From: Pseudomonadota bacterium
GTDB lineage: Bacteria; Pseudomonadota; Gammaproteobacteria; Enterobacterales; Succinivibrionaceae
Length of the DNA: 11,389 nt
Assembly (NCBI GenBank): GCA_023460615.1
Contig: JAEWPL010000016.1
Location: 1 to 11,389, forward strand
Direction: 5' to 3'
Part shown: one piece after another, positions 1 to 7,700 of the stretch
Layout: every line of letters begins with the position of its first letter
Position numbering within the stretch: position 1 is the first letter of the stretch
The notes under the pieces: model-generated
Databases searched by the model: none
Seen by the model: only the letters and a program-made list of their open reading frames with translations
Told to the model about the DNA's origin: nothing
Program-made: the position numbers and the translations under genes

Positions 1-1103
1 AGCAGTTAAACAACTTCTTTGTAACCTACTTTACTAAGGTTAGAAGAAGAATTACTGAGCAAATTACCTATCACTCTGATAGATTAAAGAGTAAAGGTAT
101 TGATGTTAAAGATACCTACACCTTTGATGGACAAGAGGTAGTATCTACCTTTAGAAGAGGCGAGGATAGACGTTGTAAAGGTGGTCAAATTGTATCAACC
201 TACGATAGCACCAACCTGCAATGTCTTACCTATATGGTGGTAGATAAAAAGAACCAGGAAAAAGAATGCATTGTAAAGATGCTAGAACAACTTGGAGATA
301 AAGCTGTTGGTAAAGTATTTATGGCTGACGCCTTAAATACAGTAGCAGCAGTAACTAATGCTATCAATAAAGCTCAAGGTTTCTATCTAATGCCAATCAA
401 AAAGAATGGCGGAAACAAAGAGCTTTTAGATCATGTTACTGCAATCTTTAACCGTGAGCATAAGCATGTGGTTAAGGAGTCATATCAAGAGCTTAACCAT
501 GGTCGTATTGATGAGTGGCATTTTGAAGTGTTACCAGCTGAGAAATACTTAGATAAGCGTATCAAGAATGATCATGCAAATCTAAAGACTCTAGTTAAGT
601 ACACTCACATTAGAACACCTATGCGTAATGGTGATGCACTAGAAAATACTACCACAGAAAGATACTACATAAGCTCACTACCTTTTGATGAAACTGTAGT
701 ATTCCAAGTTAAATACTCCATCTTAGATTACTGGTTCATTGAAGCTCATCATGGAATACTAGATAATCCAAGAGTATTCAATCAAGACGATTTACAAGCT
801 TGTAATGACAATACCATTGCAAACAATGCTGGTCTAAACAAGATGTGTTTAGACTTTGTGTCATACATAAGACAAGAGCTGTCTATCAAAGGTAAACAAA
901 AGACTCCTTACTCTTATAACATCACCATGCAAAAGCTCAATGATTTAACCACCTTTGAGTTGCTTGAGTACTTCTATGACTATTGGCTTGATGTAGTAGA
1001 TGAAAGTCCATTAAAGACACCAACTTCAAATAAGCTTAAGCTTGAGACAATTATTGAAAAGTACAATAGCTCAAGCGGTAGCTACAAAAGTTTCCTATTC
1101 TAA
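1..1103 (+). CDS. ISAs1-like family transposase, 5' end outside window
   Basis: This gene encodes a DDE transposase that would cut and join the ends of an insertion sequence. The frame is open from codon 3-5 to the stop at 1101-1103, giving 366 residues, so the ATG at 234 is internal and the true start lies off the left edge. The catalytic triad can be placed: D in FDG (codon 126-128), D in the MADAL motif (327-329), and E in the WFIEAHHGILD stretch (741-743). The RYYISSLP motif before that stretch is typical of ISAs1/H-repeat transposases, as is the order of blocks. It is divergent: the usual IEN-LHW-LDV-ED block reads IEAHHGILD and ends in QD, and FDGK is FDGQ. No frameshift is visible, so the gene may be intact. 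The family call rests on motifs remembered from ISAs1 proteins; another IS4-related group is possible. Confidence 0.82.
   Translation, partial: QLNNFFVTYFTKVRRRITEQITYHSDRLKSKGIDVKDTYTFDGQEVVSTFRRGEDRRCKGGQIVSTYDSTNLQCLTYMVVDKKNQEKECIVKMLEQLGDKAVGKVFMADALNTVAAVTNAINKAQGFYLMPIKKNGGNKELLDHVTAIFNREHKHVVKESYQELNHGRIDEWHFEVLPAEKYLDKRIKNDHANLKTLVKYTHIRTPMRNGDALENTTTERYYISSLPFDETVVFQVKYSILDYWFIEAHHGILDNPRVFNQDDLQACNDNTIANNAGLNKMCLDFVSYIRQELSIKGKQKTPYSYNITMQKLNDLTTFELLEYFYDYWLDVVDESPLKTPTSNKLKLETIIEKYNSSSGSYKSFLF
1..1103 (+). mobile_element. Right-hand part of an ISAs1-like insertion sequence; outer end not resolved
   Basis: The transposase gene marks an insertion sequence whose left end is outside the window. 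Its right end should lie somewhere in 1104-1265, between the transposase stop and the broken end of the ATPase gene, but I could not recognise a terminal inverted repeat because its partner is not visible. The coordinates given cover only the part supported by the transposase. Confidence 0.6.
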
Positions 1104-1243
1104 TTAACCTAGCCAATTAAGTTTGGTTAGAGCCATTTATACCTACATCAAAAACTACCACCAAAACTCAGTAATCCAACCTAAATTCAGTACTAAATTA
1201 ACATTTTAAAGAGCTCCTTTAGCGCTTGGCTTAAGGATTTTAA
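1104..1243. other. Intergenic region between transposase and truncated ATPase
   Basis: This 140-bp non-coding stretch sits between two genes pointing toward each other. It contains a weak hairpin at 1109-1130 (8-bp stem with one G-T pair, 6-base loop, no T run) and a 5-bp inverted repeat around 1206-1220 (TAAAG/CTTTA). Either could be a poor terminator. It probably also contains the IS right end. All three frames reading on from the ATPase are closed by stops within this region, so the missing C-terminus is not here. Confidence 0.4.
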
Positions 1244-2242
1244 TTAGTTTTTGGGGCGATCTTTGAAAGTGTGACCTCTCTCGATTTCATGAATTCGCCA
1301 TATAAATTGATACCAAAAGGCAAAAAAGTTGTCTGTAAAGGAGTAAATTGTTTTTCTTGAAACAGAATCTTCTCCACAAGGTGTCACTCTTTTTAGAATG
1401 CGTAAGTTCTTTAAGGTATCAATATATTTAGAGCATTTAGCACTCTCAGCGTGAATCTTTGTGGCAATTTCGTTGAGTTTAGTTGCTCCAAGTGCCACCG
1501 CCTCAAGTATACCGTTGTAGGTATTTAAATCGCGTAATTCCATTCTTAAAAGAGTCTGAGGCTCATCTTTTAGAAAAGCTCCTTCATCAAGTAACTTTTG
1601 CTTTAGGTTCTTTTTGATGCTTAATTTACGGTCAAATTTTTCAAGATAACTTGGTATACCACCTAATATTCCGTAAATTAAACACTTATCTTCATTAGAA
1701 TAGTTCTCAAAGAAAGCACTACTATCTAGGTAATCTAGTGGCTTTAATTCTAATTTAGAGGTACTTCTGCCGTATAAAGGACTTTGATAACCCATTACCT
1801 CATTTTCTATAAAGCTAATGCTAGATCCGCAGAGAATCAAAAAGAGATTTGTATCTTTTAATCCATGATCAATATTGTGCTGCAATATGGATTTTAAGCT
1901 TGGATTTTCTTTTGCTAAAAAAGGAAATTCGTCGATGATGAGTGTAACTTTTTCCTGTGAACATCTGTCTTTGAGAAAGCAAAAAGCATCTTCCCAATTG
2001 TCAAAAGGTGAGAGCTTTGACAGGTTAAAGTAACTTAATACTAGCCTACTAAAATCCATTAAGTTTAGGTAATCGTTTTTCTCTTGAGCACTAAAGAATA
2101 TCACTTTACAAGTTTTAGCAAACTCTTTTAAAAGTGTAGTTTTTCCAACTCTACGTCTGCCATACATGATTAAAAACTCAAAGTGATCGCTTTGTTGCAG
2201 ATCCTTTAATTGAGCTAATTCTTTTTGACGAGCGATGAACAT
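1244..2242 (-). CDS. P-loop ATPase of the ATPase_2/DUF234 type, probably C-terminally truncated
   Basis: An AAA-like ATP-binding protein of a family common in archaea and anaerobic bacteria, whose cellular role is not known. Counting from the upstream ATG at 2245, Walker A is GRRRVGKTT (29-37), Walker B is TLIIDEF (101-107, D105 and E106), the sensor-like LILCGSS is at 136-142, and the family motif GILGGIPSYLE is at 192-202. A winged-helix-like segment follows (about 240-290). The DUF234 domain only begins (YSFTDNFFAFWYQF, about 301-314) and the protein stops at residue 333, whereas relatives usually continue for roughly 100 more residues. Two ATGs are adjacent; AGGA lies 3 bases before the first and 6 before the second, so I prefer 2242, which gives the usual start MFI. 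A palindrome overlaps its promoter. It may be a pseudogene remnant next to the IS. Confidence 0.8.
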   Translation of the reverse strand: MFIARQKELAQLKDLQQSDHFEFLIMYGRRRVGKTTLLKEFAKTCKVIFFSAQEKNDYLNLMDFSRLVLSYFNLSKLSPFDNWEDAFCFLKDRCSQEKVTLIIDEFPFLAKENPSLKSILQHNIDHGLKDTNLFLILCGSSISFIENEVMGYQSPLYGRSTSKLELKPLDYLDSSAFFENYSNEDKCLIYGILGGIPSYLEKFDRKLSIKKNLKQKLLDEGAFLKDEPQTLLRMELRDLNTYNGILEAVALGATKLNEIATKIHAESAKCSKYIDTLKNLRILKRVTPCGEDSVSRKTIYSFTDNFFAFWYQFIWRIHEIERGHTFKDRPKN

Positions 2243-2256
2243 CATTATTCCTAAAT

Positions 2257-2297
2257 AATTACTAACTTATGATTAGTATAATCTAAAGTTAGTAATT
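2257..2297. promoter_or_regulatory. 41-bp near-perfect palindrome, likely operator
   Basis: The outer arms AATTACTAACTT (2257-2268) and AAGTTAGTAATT (2286-2297) are perfect 12-bp inverted repeats. An inner perfect 5-bp pair, GATTA/TAATC (2271-2275 and 2279-2283), shares the same centre at 2277; only two base pairs between the arms mismatch. It covers the spacer and -10 of the ATPase promoter and ends about 12 bases before that gene's first ATG. The placement suits a repressor site, but the binding protein is unknown and a structured-RNA role is possible. Confidence 0.6.
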
Positions 2298-2302
2298 TTC
2301 AA
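2275..2302 (-). promoter_or_regulatory. Sigma-70-type promoter of the ATPase gene
   Basis: On the minus strand the -35 TTGAAA (2297-2302) and the -10 TATACT (2275-2280) each differ from consensus by one base and are 16 bases apart. The -10 and the spacer lie within the palindrome. A plus-strand TATAAT overlaps at 2277-2282, but it has no good -35. Confidence 0.6.
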
Positions 2303-2344
2303 GAAAGAGAATTTTTATGAATTTGGCAATGGAGGTTAGGAAGG

Positions 2345-2378
2345 TTTTAAAGAGCAGGCTTACGCATGCTCTTTAAAA
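2345..2378 (-). terminator. Hairpin after yggT, likely intrinsic terminator
   Basis: The perfect 12-bp inverted repeat TTTTAAAGAGCA / TGCTCTTTAAAA encloses a 10-base loop, 7 bases past the yggT stop on the minus strand. The T run is short (three T before the A-rich end), so termination strength is uncertain. The structure is symmetric and could act on either strand. Confidence 0.6.
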
Positions 2379-2385
2379 AGTGATA

Positions 2386-2925
2386 TTAGAATAATCTCCA
2401 AATTGGAATTAGTCTTGCAAATAAAGAATCAAGGGCAAATAGACCTAGCATAACTATCATGAGGGAAATATCAATCATGCCAATAGGTGGGATGATCTTT
2501 TGCACAGGAGCTACTATAGGATAAGTGATCTGTGAAAAGAAAATAGACCATTGTCTAGTACTTGGAAGCCAAGAGGTTAAAGCTTGGGCAAGTAGTAGAA
2601 TAATAATCAAATAACCAAAGGTTTTTACAGTAATGATAGTTGTGAATAAGAGTACTAATCTAATGTCAAACTGTAAGATGGTAACTACAAGAATAGATAC
2701 GCAAATTAAAGCAACTACAAAAGATACTATCATGCCACAATAGTAAAAACCTTTGATATTGGCATTTTTAATTGGAATTAACCTGATTACAGGTTGGGTT
2801 AATTTAAAGACCACCTGAGTTATTGGGTGGTAGAAATCTACACTTGAAGATTGCATCAAGGCTCGTAATTGAAACAGCATTACAAAAGCTTCAATGACCA
2901 TGATGATGAGTGAAAGTACGCTCAT
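2386..2925 (-). CDS. yggT: YggT family integral membrane protein
   Basis: A 179-residue inner-membrane protein of the YggT family (E. coli YggT is about 188 residues). The family has two YGGT repeats, and both are visible: an amphipathic FYHPITQVVFKLTQPVIRLIP segment (31-51) followed by hydrophobic helices at about 62-86, and a second IFFSQITYPIVAPVQKIIPP segment (128-147) followed by a helix at about 150-170. Further hydrophobic helices cover about 3-20 and 96-118. The biochemical role is unsettled; relatives have been linked to osmotic tolerance and, in plastids, to cytochrome assembly. It is the last gene of the yggS-proC-yggT operon, starting 13 bp after the proC stop with an AAGGA ribosome site 5-6 bases before ATG. 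The gene order yggS, proC, yggT is common in gammaproteobacteria such as Pseudomonas and Vibrio. Confidence 0.92.
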   Translation of the reverse strand: MSVLSLIIMVIEAFVMLFQLRALMQSSSVDFYHPITQVVFKLTQPVIRLIPIKNANIKGFYYCGMIVSFVVALICVSILVVTILQFDIRLVLLFTTIITVKTFGYLIIILLLAQALTSWLPSTRQWSIFFSQITYPIVAPVQKIIPPIGMIDISLMIVMLGLFALDSLFARLIPIWRLF

Positions 2926-2938
2926 AGTATTCCTTTAT

Positions 2939-4459
2939 TTAAAACATTTTTTCAAATTCGTAAGTTCTATCAAGACTTGCTTGAATAGTATTTTCCATGA
3001 TCTTTTCAAAGTTACCTTCGGTCATCTTAGTTAAACCAGCAAAGGTAGTACCACCTTTTGAGGTAACTGCTTCACGTAAGGCTGCGATGGTAGTATCTTG
3101 GTTTTGAATAACCATATTAACAGATCCAAATACAGTTTGTTCAACCATCTTTCTTGCATCCTGTTCACTGATTCCATGACGGATAGCTTCAGTGATTAAA
3201 GCTTCCATGAATCTATAGACAAAAGCTGGTCCACAACCACAAACAGCGCCGATAACATTTAAGTTGTTCTCATCTCCTTCAATGCAAGTTCCCATATGAC
3301 TTAACATAGTCTTGCAAAGAGTCTTTTGCTCATCAGTTACCTCTGTATCATAAGTTACAGCGATAACACCAAGCCCTAATTTTGCTGGGGTATTTGGCAT
3401 AATTCTAATTAGTTTGTGAGTCTTTAATAGATTGCTAATAGAAGATAGCTTAAAGCCTGCAGCCATAGAAACAAATAGCTTGTCAGATAGGTCTACACCA
3501 CTACCTACTAGATCTTCTAATACGGAAGTTAAAATCTGAGGCTTTACACCTAGGAAAACTACTTGAGCCTCTTTAACTGCAGCTACATTATCAGTAGTAA
3601 TGTTTGCGCCTTTTGCTTTAAATTTTTCTAATTTCTCAATATGAGGTCCACTTACAGTAATATTCTTTGCTTCAAAAGATTTTACAATGCTTTCAAAAAT
3701 ACAGGTGGCCATGTTGCCACCGCCAATAAAGGCAATTTTTTGCTCGTTCATAGTAACTTTGTTCTTATATTCTCTAGCACCAAAGATAGCGGTGCCAATA
3801 CGTACTTCATTTGATCCGTGCTTGATAGCTAAATCAAGATCATGGGTCATGCCCATGGATAGTATGTCAAAATTGTCAAACTTTGTCTTGTACTTATCAA
3901 ATAAGGCTTTTAAGTGTGCAAATTCGCTTTCAATTAGAGCTTTATCGGTAGTATCAGTAGCAATGCCCATCAAGCCACGTAAACGAAGTTTTGGTTGGGA
4001 ATTGATGCAAGAAATGATGTCATCAAGATCACTTTCCTCACAACCAGACTTTTGATCTTCATGAGAGATATTAACTTGAACTAAAACGTCTAAGGCTGGT
4101 AGTTCATCTGGACGTTGATCGTTTAGTCTTTTGGCTACGATGTCTCTATCTACGCTTTCTACGATATCAAAATTAGCAGCAATAAGTTTAGTTTTATTCT
4201 TTTGAATAGGTCCAATAAAATGCCAAACGATATCGTTGTAACCTTGAGCTTTTAAGCTTTGAATTTTCTCGCTAGCTTCTACAGCGTAGGATTCACCAAA
4301 ATGTCGTTCGCCACAAGCATAAGCTTGTTTAATTAAATCTTCAGGTTTGGTTTTGCTTACACACAATAAATTAACTGATATTTTTTCGCAATTATGTGTA
4401 GTGCAAGAGTCAGCAATGCTTTGATGTACTAAGGAGAGATTGTGTTTTATGCTATCCAT
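2939..4459 (-). CDS. Fusion of YggS (PLP homeostasis protein) and ProC (pyrroline-5-carboxylate reductase)
   Basis: A single 506-residue frame holds two complete proteins. Residues 1-235 are YggS/PLPBP, a PLP-binding protein that buffers vitamin B6 cofactor: the PLP lysine is K36 in CVSKTK, followed by WHFIGPIQKNK (79-89), NISHEDQKSG (130-139), SMGM (201-204) and VRIGTAIFGARE (219-230). Residues 237-506 are ProC, which reduces pyrroline-5-carboxylate to proline with NAD(P)H: GGGNMA in the nucleotide-binding turn (246-251), RIMPNTPA (352-359) and the C-terminal signature REAVTSKGGTT (462-472). The halves (235 and 270 residues) match the free E. coli proteins (234 and 269), so the join YKNKVT-MNEQK adds almost no linker. 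M237 (ATG at 3749-3751) is the likely old proC start and has no clear ribosome site. Start at 4459 is supported by AAGG 7-8 bases upstream. Both functions look intact. Confidence 0.9.
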   Translation of the reverse strand: MDSIKHNLSLVHQSIADSCTTHNCEKISVNLLCVSKTKPEDLIKQAYACGERHFGESYAVEASEKIQSLKAQGYNDIVWHFIGPIQKNKTKLIAANFDIVESVDRDIVAKRLNDQRPDELPALDVLVQVNISHEDQKSGCEESDLDDIISCINSQPKLRLRGLMGIATDTTDKALIESEFAHLKALFDKYKTKFDNFDILSMGMTHDLDLAIKHGSNEVRIGTAIFGAREYKNKVTMNEQKIAFIGGGNMATCIFESIVKSFEAKNITVSGPHIEKLEKFKAKGANITTDNVAAVKEAQVVFLGVKPQILTSVLEDLVGSGVDLSDKLFVSMAAGFKLSSISNLLKTHKLIRIMPNTPAKLGLGVIAVTYDTEVTDEQKTLCKTMLSHMGTCIEGDENNLNVIGAVCGCGPAFVYRFMEALITEAIRHGISEQDARKMVEQTVFGSVNMVIQNQDTTIAALREAVTSKGGTTFAGLTKMTEGNFEKIMENTIQASLDRTYEFEKMF

Positions 4460-4492
4460 AATTTAGCCTTTAATTATTCTTTAACTTTAGGT

Positions 4493-4498
4493 ATTATA
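4493..4498 (-). promoter_or_regulatory. -10 element of the yggS-proC-yggT promoter
   Basis: The minus strand reads a consensus TATAAT here, 34 bases before the yggS-proC start codon, giving a leader of roughly 25-28 bases that contains the AAAGG ribosome site. No good -35 is present at 15-18 bases, so the promoter is weak or needs an activator. Confidence 0.45.
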
Positions 4499-4542
4499 AC
4501 TTTTTTAGAAATAGCTAAACTAATATTTTATAGGGGTTGTTG

Positions 4543-4728
4543 ATGTTTGTAATTGATAATGAGATTTGTTCTCAATGTGGTGAGTGTCAGGATATTTGCC
4601 CTTGTGGTGCAATTGAACAGCAACCAGATGATTCTTTTAAAATTGATGCTCAAATGTGTTCTGATTGCGCAGCTTGCCAATCAGTATGTCCTTTTGATGC
4701 TATCAAGGAAGTTGAAGACGAACAGTAA
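4543..4728 (+). CDS. Small 2[4Fe-4S] ferredoxin (clostridial type)
   Basis: A 61-residue soluble electron carrier. Two classic 4Fe-4S motifs, C-x2-C-x2-C-x3-CP, are present: CSQCGECQDICP (10-21) and CSDCAACQSVCP (40-51), so two clusters are expected; an extra cysteine follows the first motif (CPCGAI). Such ferredoxins serve low-potential redox enzymes, but no partner enzyme is encoded nearby. I chose the ATG at 4543 because AGGGG (4532-4536) sits 6 bases before it; two in-frame TTG codons just upstream (4537, 4540) would place the ribosome site too close. The gene stands alone: it is divergent from yggS-proC and closed by a strong terminator. The call as a ferredoxin is secure; its pathway is unknown. 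Confidence 0.92.
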   Translation: MFVIDNEICSQCGECQDICPCGAIEQQPDDSFKIDAQMCSDCAACQSVCPFDAIKEVEDEQ

Positions 4729-4748
4729 TTTTTAAATTACTTGTCTTT

Positions 4749-4782
4749 AAAAGAAAACCTACCGTATGGTAGGTTTTCTTTT
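4749..4782. terminator. Strong two-way intrinsic terminator
   Basis: A perfect 15-bp inverted repeat, AAAAGAAAACCTACC / GGTAGGTTTTCTTTT, encloses a 4-base loop (GTAT). The A-rich left arm and T-rich right arm give a T run on either strand. It lies 20 bases after the ferredoxin stop and 4 bases after the channel gene's stop on the other strand, so it can end both convergent transcripts. Confidence 0.92.
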
Positions 4783-4786
4783 ATCC

Positions 4787-7700
4787 TTAGCAAGGAGCTT
4801 TTTCTTGGTCTTTATTAAATAAGCCTACCTTTAGCTTCTTAATAAATTCATCCTTTTCTAAAGTCTTTACATTAACATCTAATTGATTAAATGGAATTTC
4901 AATGCCATTTTGAGCAAAGGCTGATAAGGTTTCACGACTTAAGTAATCGATAGTAAGCTTTCTGTCACCGATATTACCAACATAAATGTCGGCTGCGATG
5001 TTTACAGAGCTTGCAGCTAATTCTTTTACATAGATTAGACAAGCTTTGTCCTTAGAGATGTATTTACACTTGTATACAATCTGCTTTAAGAGGTTCTTAG
5101 CTTTTTCGACATCAGCATCGTAAGCAACACCCACCACAAATTCCATCTTAGTAACAGAATCTGTTAAAGACCAGTTAGTTAAAGCACTAGTAATGAACTC
5201 ACGGTTTGGGATCATCACTTCTTTATTCTCAAAGGAGATAACTGTTGTAGCTCTAATTCTTATCTTACTTACAGTACCTGATAGACCATTTAAGGTAATG
5301 ATATCGCCTACACGAAGTTGTCTTTCAAATAATAGAATCAAACCTGATACGAAATTAGCAAAGATTTCCTGTAAACCAAAACCTAAACCTACGGATAAGG
5401 CTGCTACTAGCCACTGTAAGTTCTCCCAATGAATTCCTATGGCAGCAGCCGCTGCTACTATACCTAAGCCTGTAATTACATAGGAAGAGATAACTTTAGC
5501 TGTATAACTTGTAGAGTTAGTTTCTTTGGTCTTTCTAATTTGGAAGAGCTTTTCTAGGATTGAAGGTAAATTCTTATTTAGAATGCTAGTGAAAATCAAA
5601 ATAGTAATTGCAAGCAAGATATCAGAGAGTGATAAGTAGTCTGTAACTTCTAGTTTGCCATTTATAAGCTCACTGTTAGACCATAAGTGCACAGTATCAA
5701 GATAACGTAGTACAGAAGCTAAATCGTTCCATTGTAAATATAAGAAGAAAGCTGCCGTAGCGATGAGTACCACGTTTACTAATTTGTAAATCTTACTAAA
5801 TAAAACTGTAGGGCTTACGTTTAAAGAAACTAGTAAATGGTTTTCATTATGATCTTTATTATTCTTGATATTTAAAAAGGCTTTATGAATATAAACATAA
5901 ATCATTCTGTGTACGGTTTGACTTACTAGGTAGTAAGCTAAAACGATGTAACAAGAATAAGCAATTCTATTAGTCAAAGTTACTACAGAATATAGATAAC
6001 CTAAAGCTACAAACATCAAAGCAATACCTGTAACTAGCATGCCTGTAATGCAGGTGACAACCGTTGCAGCAGAGGAGGAGTTGTAGTCTTTTAAGCTATT
6101 GATAAATAGTCTTGTAAAAATAGCAAATAAAGCAATAAACGAGATTAAAACCACCAAGTGGGAGGTTATATCTGCGTAGATATAGTTAGAGTCAGTTTCT
6201 GCCACATTAGCAAAGATAAGTAGTGGTAAGGTGAATAACCAAACAATGTTTAAAGATGATCTAAACTTTGCTAACTTGTAAGGAGGCACGCTAAAGTGAC
6301 GTTGCAATAAAGCATTTGGCTTTACAATCTGCAAGAAGAAAGTAAATACAAAAATATGTAACACCATAATGATAATAACGGTGCTTTGCATCTTGGTGTT
6401 AGCAAGGGCAATACATATTACGATTGATCCTATGATTACTTTCCAACATAACTGTGGCAACATCATAAAGGTGTTGTTTACAATCGCAAGTGGTGTTACA
6501 AAGATTGAATCCTCAGCCCTATCTAAGCATCTAGCTAGTTTATTGTTATTTCTTGAAATCCAGTTGTGTAAAGCTAATACAATGAAAGATAAGAACACAA
6601 AAGGTAGAATAATAAACTTTACGGTGTTAGTGGTATTAGTAATAAATTGCTCTTGAGATAACTTTAAGATTAAATTTCTAGACTCATATTTGATGGTCGG
6701 AATAATCATTTTGACAAAGTCTGCACCAATAGAATGGTTAGACTTAACCCAGAACAATTGCTCTTGAATGTCATACTTAATCTTTTCGCTAATGGTTTTG
6801 TATTCAGTGTACTTAACACGTAAGGAGATGGCGGTACTTAATTCATTAGCTAATACTTGATAAAGCTCGTTTAGCGATCTTCTCTTTTGAATATAAACAG
6901 CTGTTAAATCTTTAATGTTATCTTCTAAATCTTTATTGATGCGAATTTCGTTTTGGACAACTTTTTCAACATCCATAAGCTTATCAAGTTGCTCACGGAT
7001 CTCGTAAATATAAATGTTTAAGTTAGCAATAGTTTCATCAAGATCGTAGTTTAAATTGATCTCAGGCATTAAAGACAATTGCTTATTTAAAAGTCTTGAT
7101 AACACTAAGCTTTTACCAATTTCTTTAATCTGATTTGACAGATCTTTATCCATTTGCTCAACTTTAGCATAAGCACTATCTACAGCTTGGTAATCGTGCT
7201 CTAAGTTAGCGTATTTTACGCGATGCTCATTGATGTAGGTTTGAATACCAATCTCAGAGTTAATTAACTTCTCTAAGTTAGGATCTTTTTTCTTTAACTC
7301 ATTTAAATCAATTGAGCTTGAGGTATCTGCAAAGTCTACATTCTTACGGTATTGCAGATTCTTTAAATTCTTTTCTAAACGTGCATATTTTAGGCTAGAG
7401 ATCTTAAGGTAGTAGTTTGTAAGATCCTGCAAAATAGACAAATTTGCTAATTGGTTTTTATAAAAATTGCTTTCTAAATTAGAGCTATAAATTAACAGAG
7501 CTGTAGCTCTATTTTTAAATAGAGTAGGACTTGAGTCTTTATCAATAGAGGAGATAAGTCCTTTTACTTTGTCATTGTTTAGGGTGATGATGTTTTGTGC
7601 TTTTTCAGGTAAGGTTTGGATATTGTTGTGGTAGTCACCTGCTGCTGATAACTCTAATTGACAAGTAGTTAAGTCTTGTTGTGCTTTAGTAATAGCTTCT

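Noticed and set aside
1109..1130. Hairpin after the transposase as an intrinsic terminator
   Set aside because: The 8-bp stem includes a G-T pair and no T run follows, so it is mentioned only as part of the intergenic region.
3687..4055. 122-codon plus-strand frame inside yggS-proC
   Set aside because: It lies opposite a clearly conserved coding region, has no recognisable domain and no ribosome site; it is a shadow frame.
4537..4542. Upstream TTG codons as the ferredoxin start
   Set aside because: The AGGGG ribosome site would touch or nearly touch them, while the ATG at 4543 has ideal spacing.
4507..4560. FNR-type site (TTGAT-4-ATCAA) controlling the ferredoxin
   Set aside because: TTGAT half sites occur but no paired ATCAA at the right spacing was found.
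4553..4735. Second plus-strand frame overlapping the ferredoxin
   Set aside because: It is out of frame with the two cysteine motifs and has no family features of its own.
5193..5432. Plus-strand frame opposite the MscS pore region
   Set aside because: The minus strand encodes highly conserved MscS motifs there, and the plus frame resembles no known protein.
6369..6656. Plus-strand hydrophobic frame opposite the channel's membrane helices
   Set aside because: Its hydrophobicity mirrors the membrane-helix codons of the minus strand; there is no ribosome site or family match.
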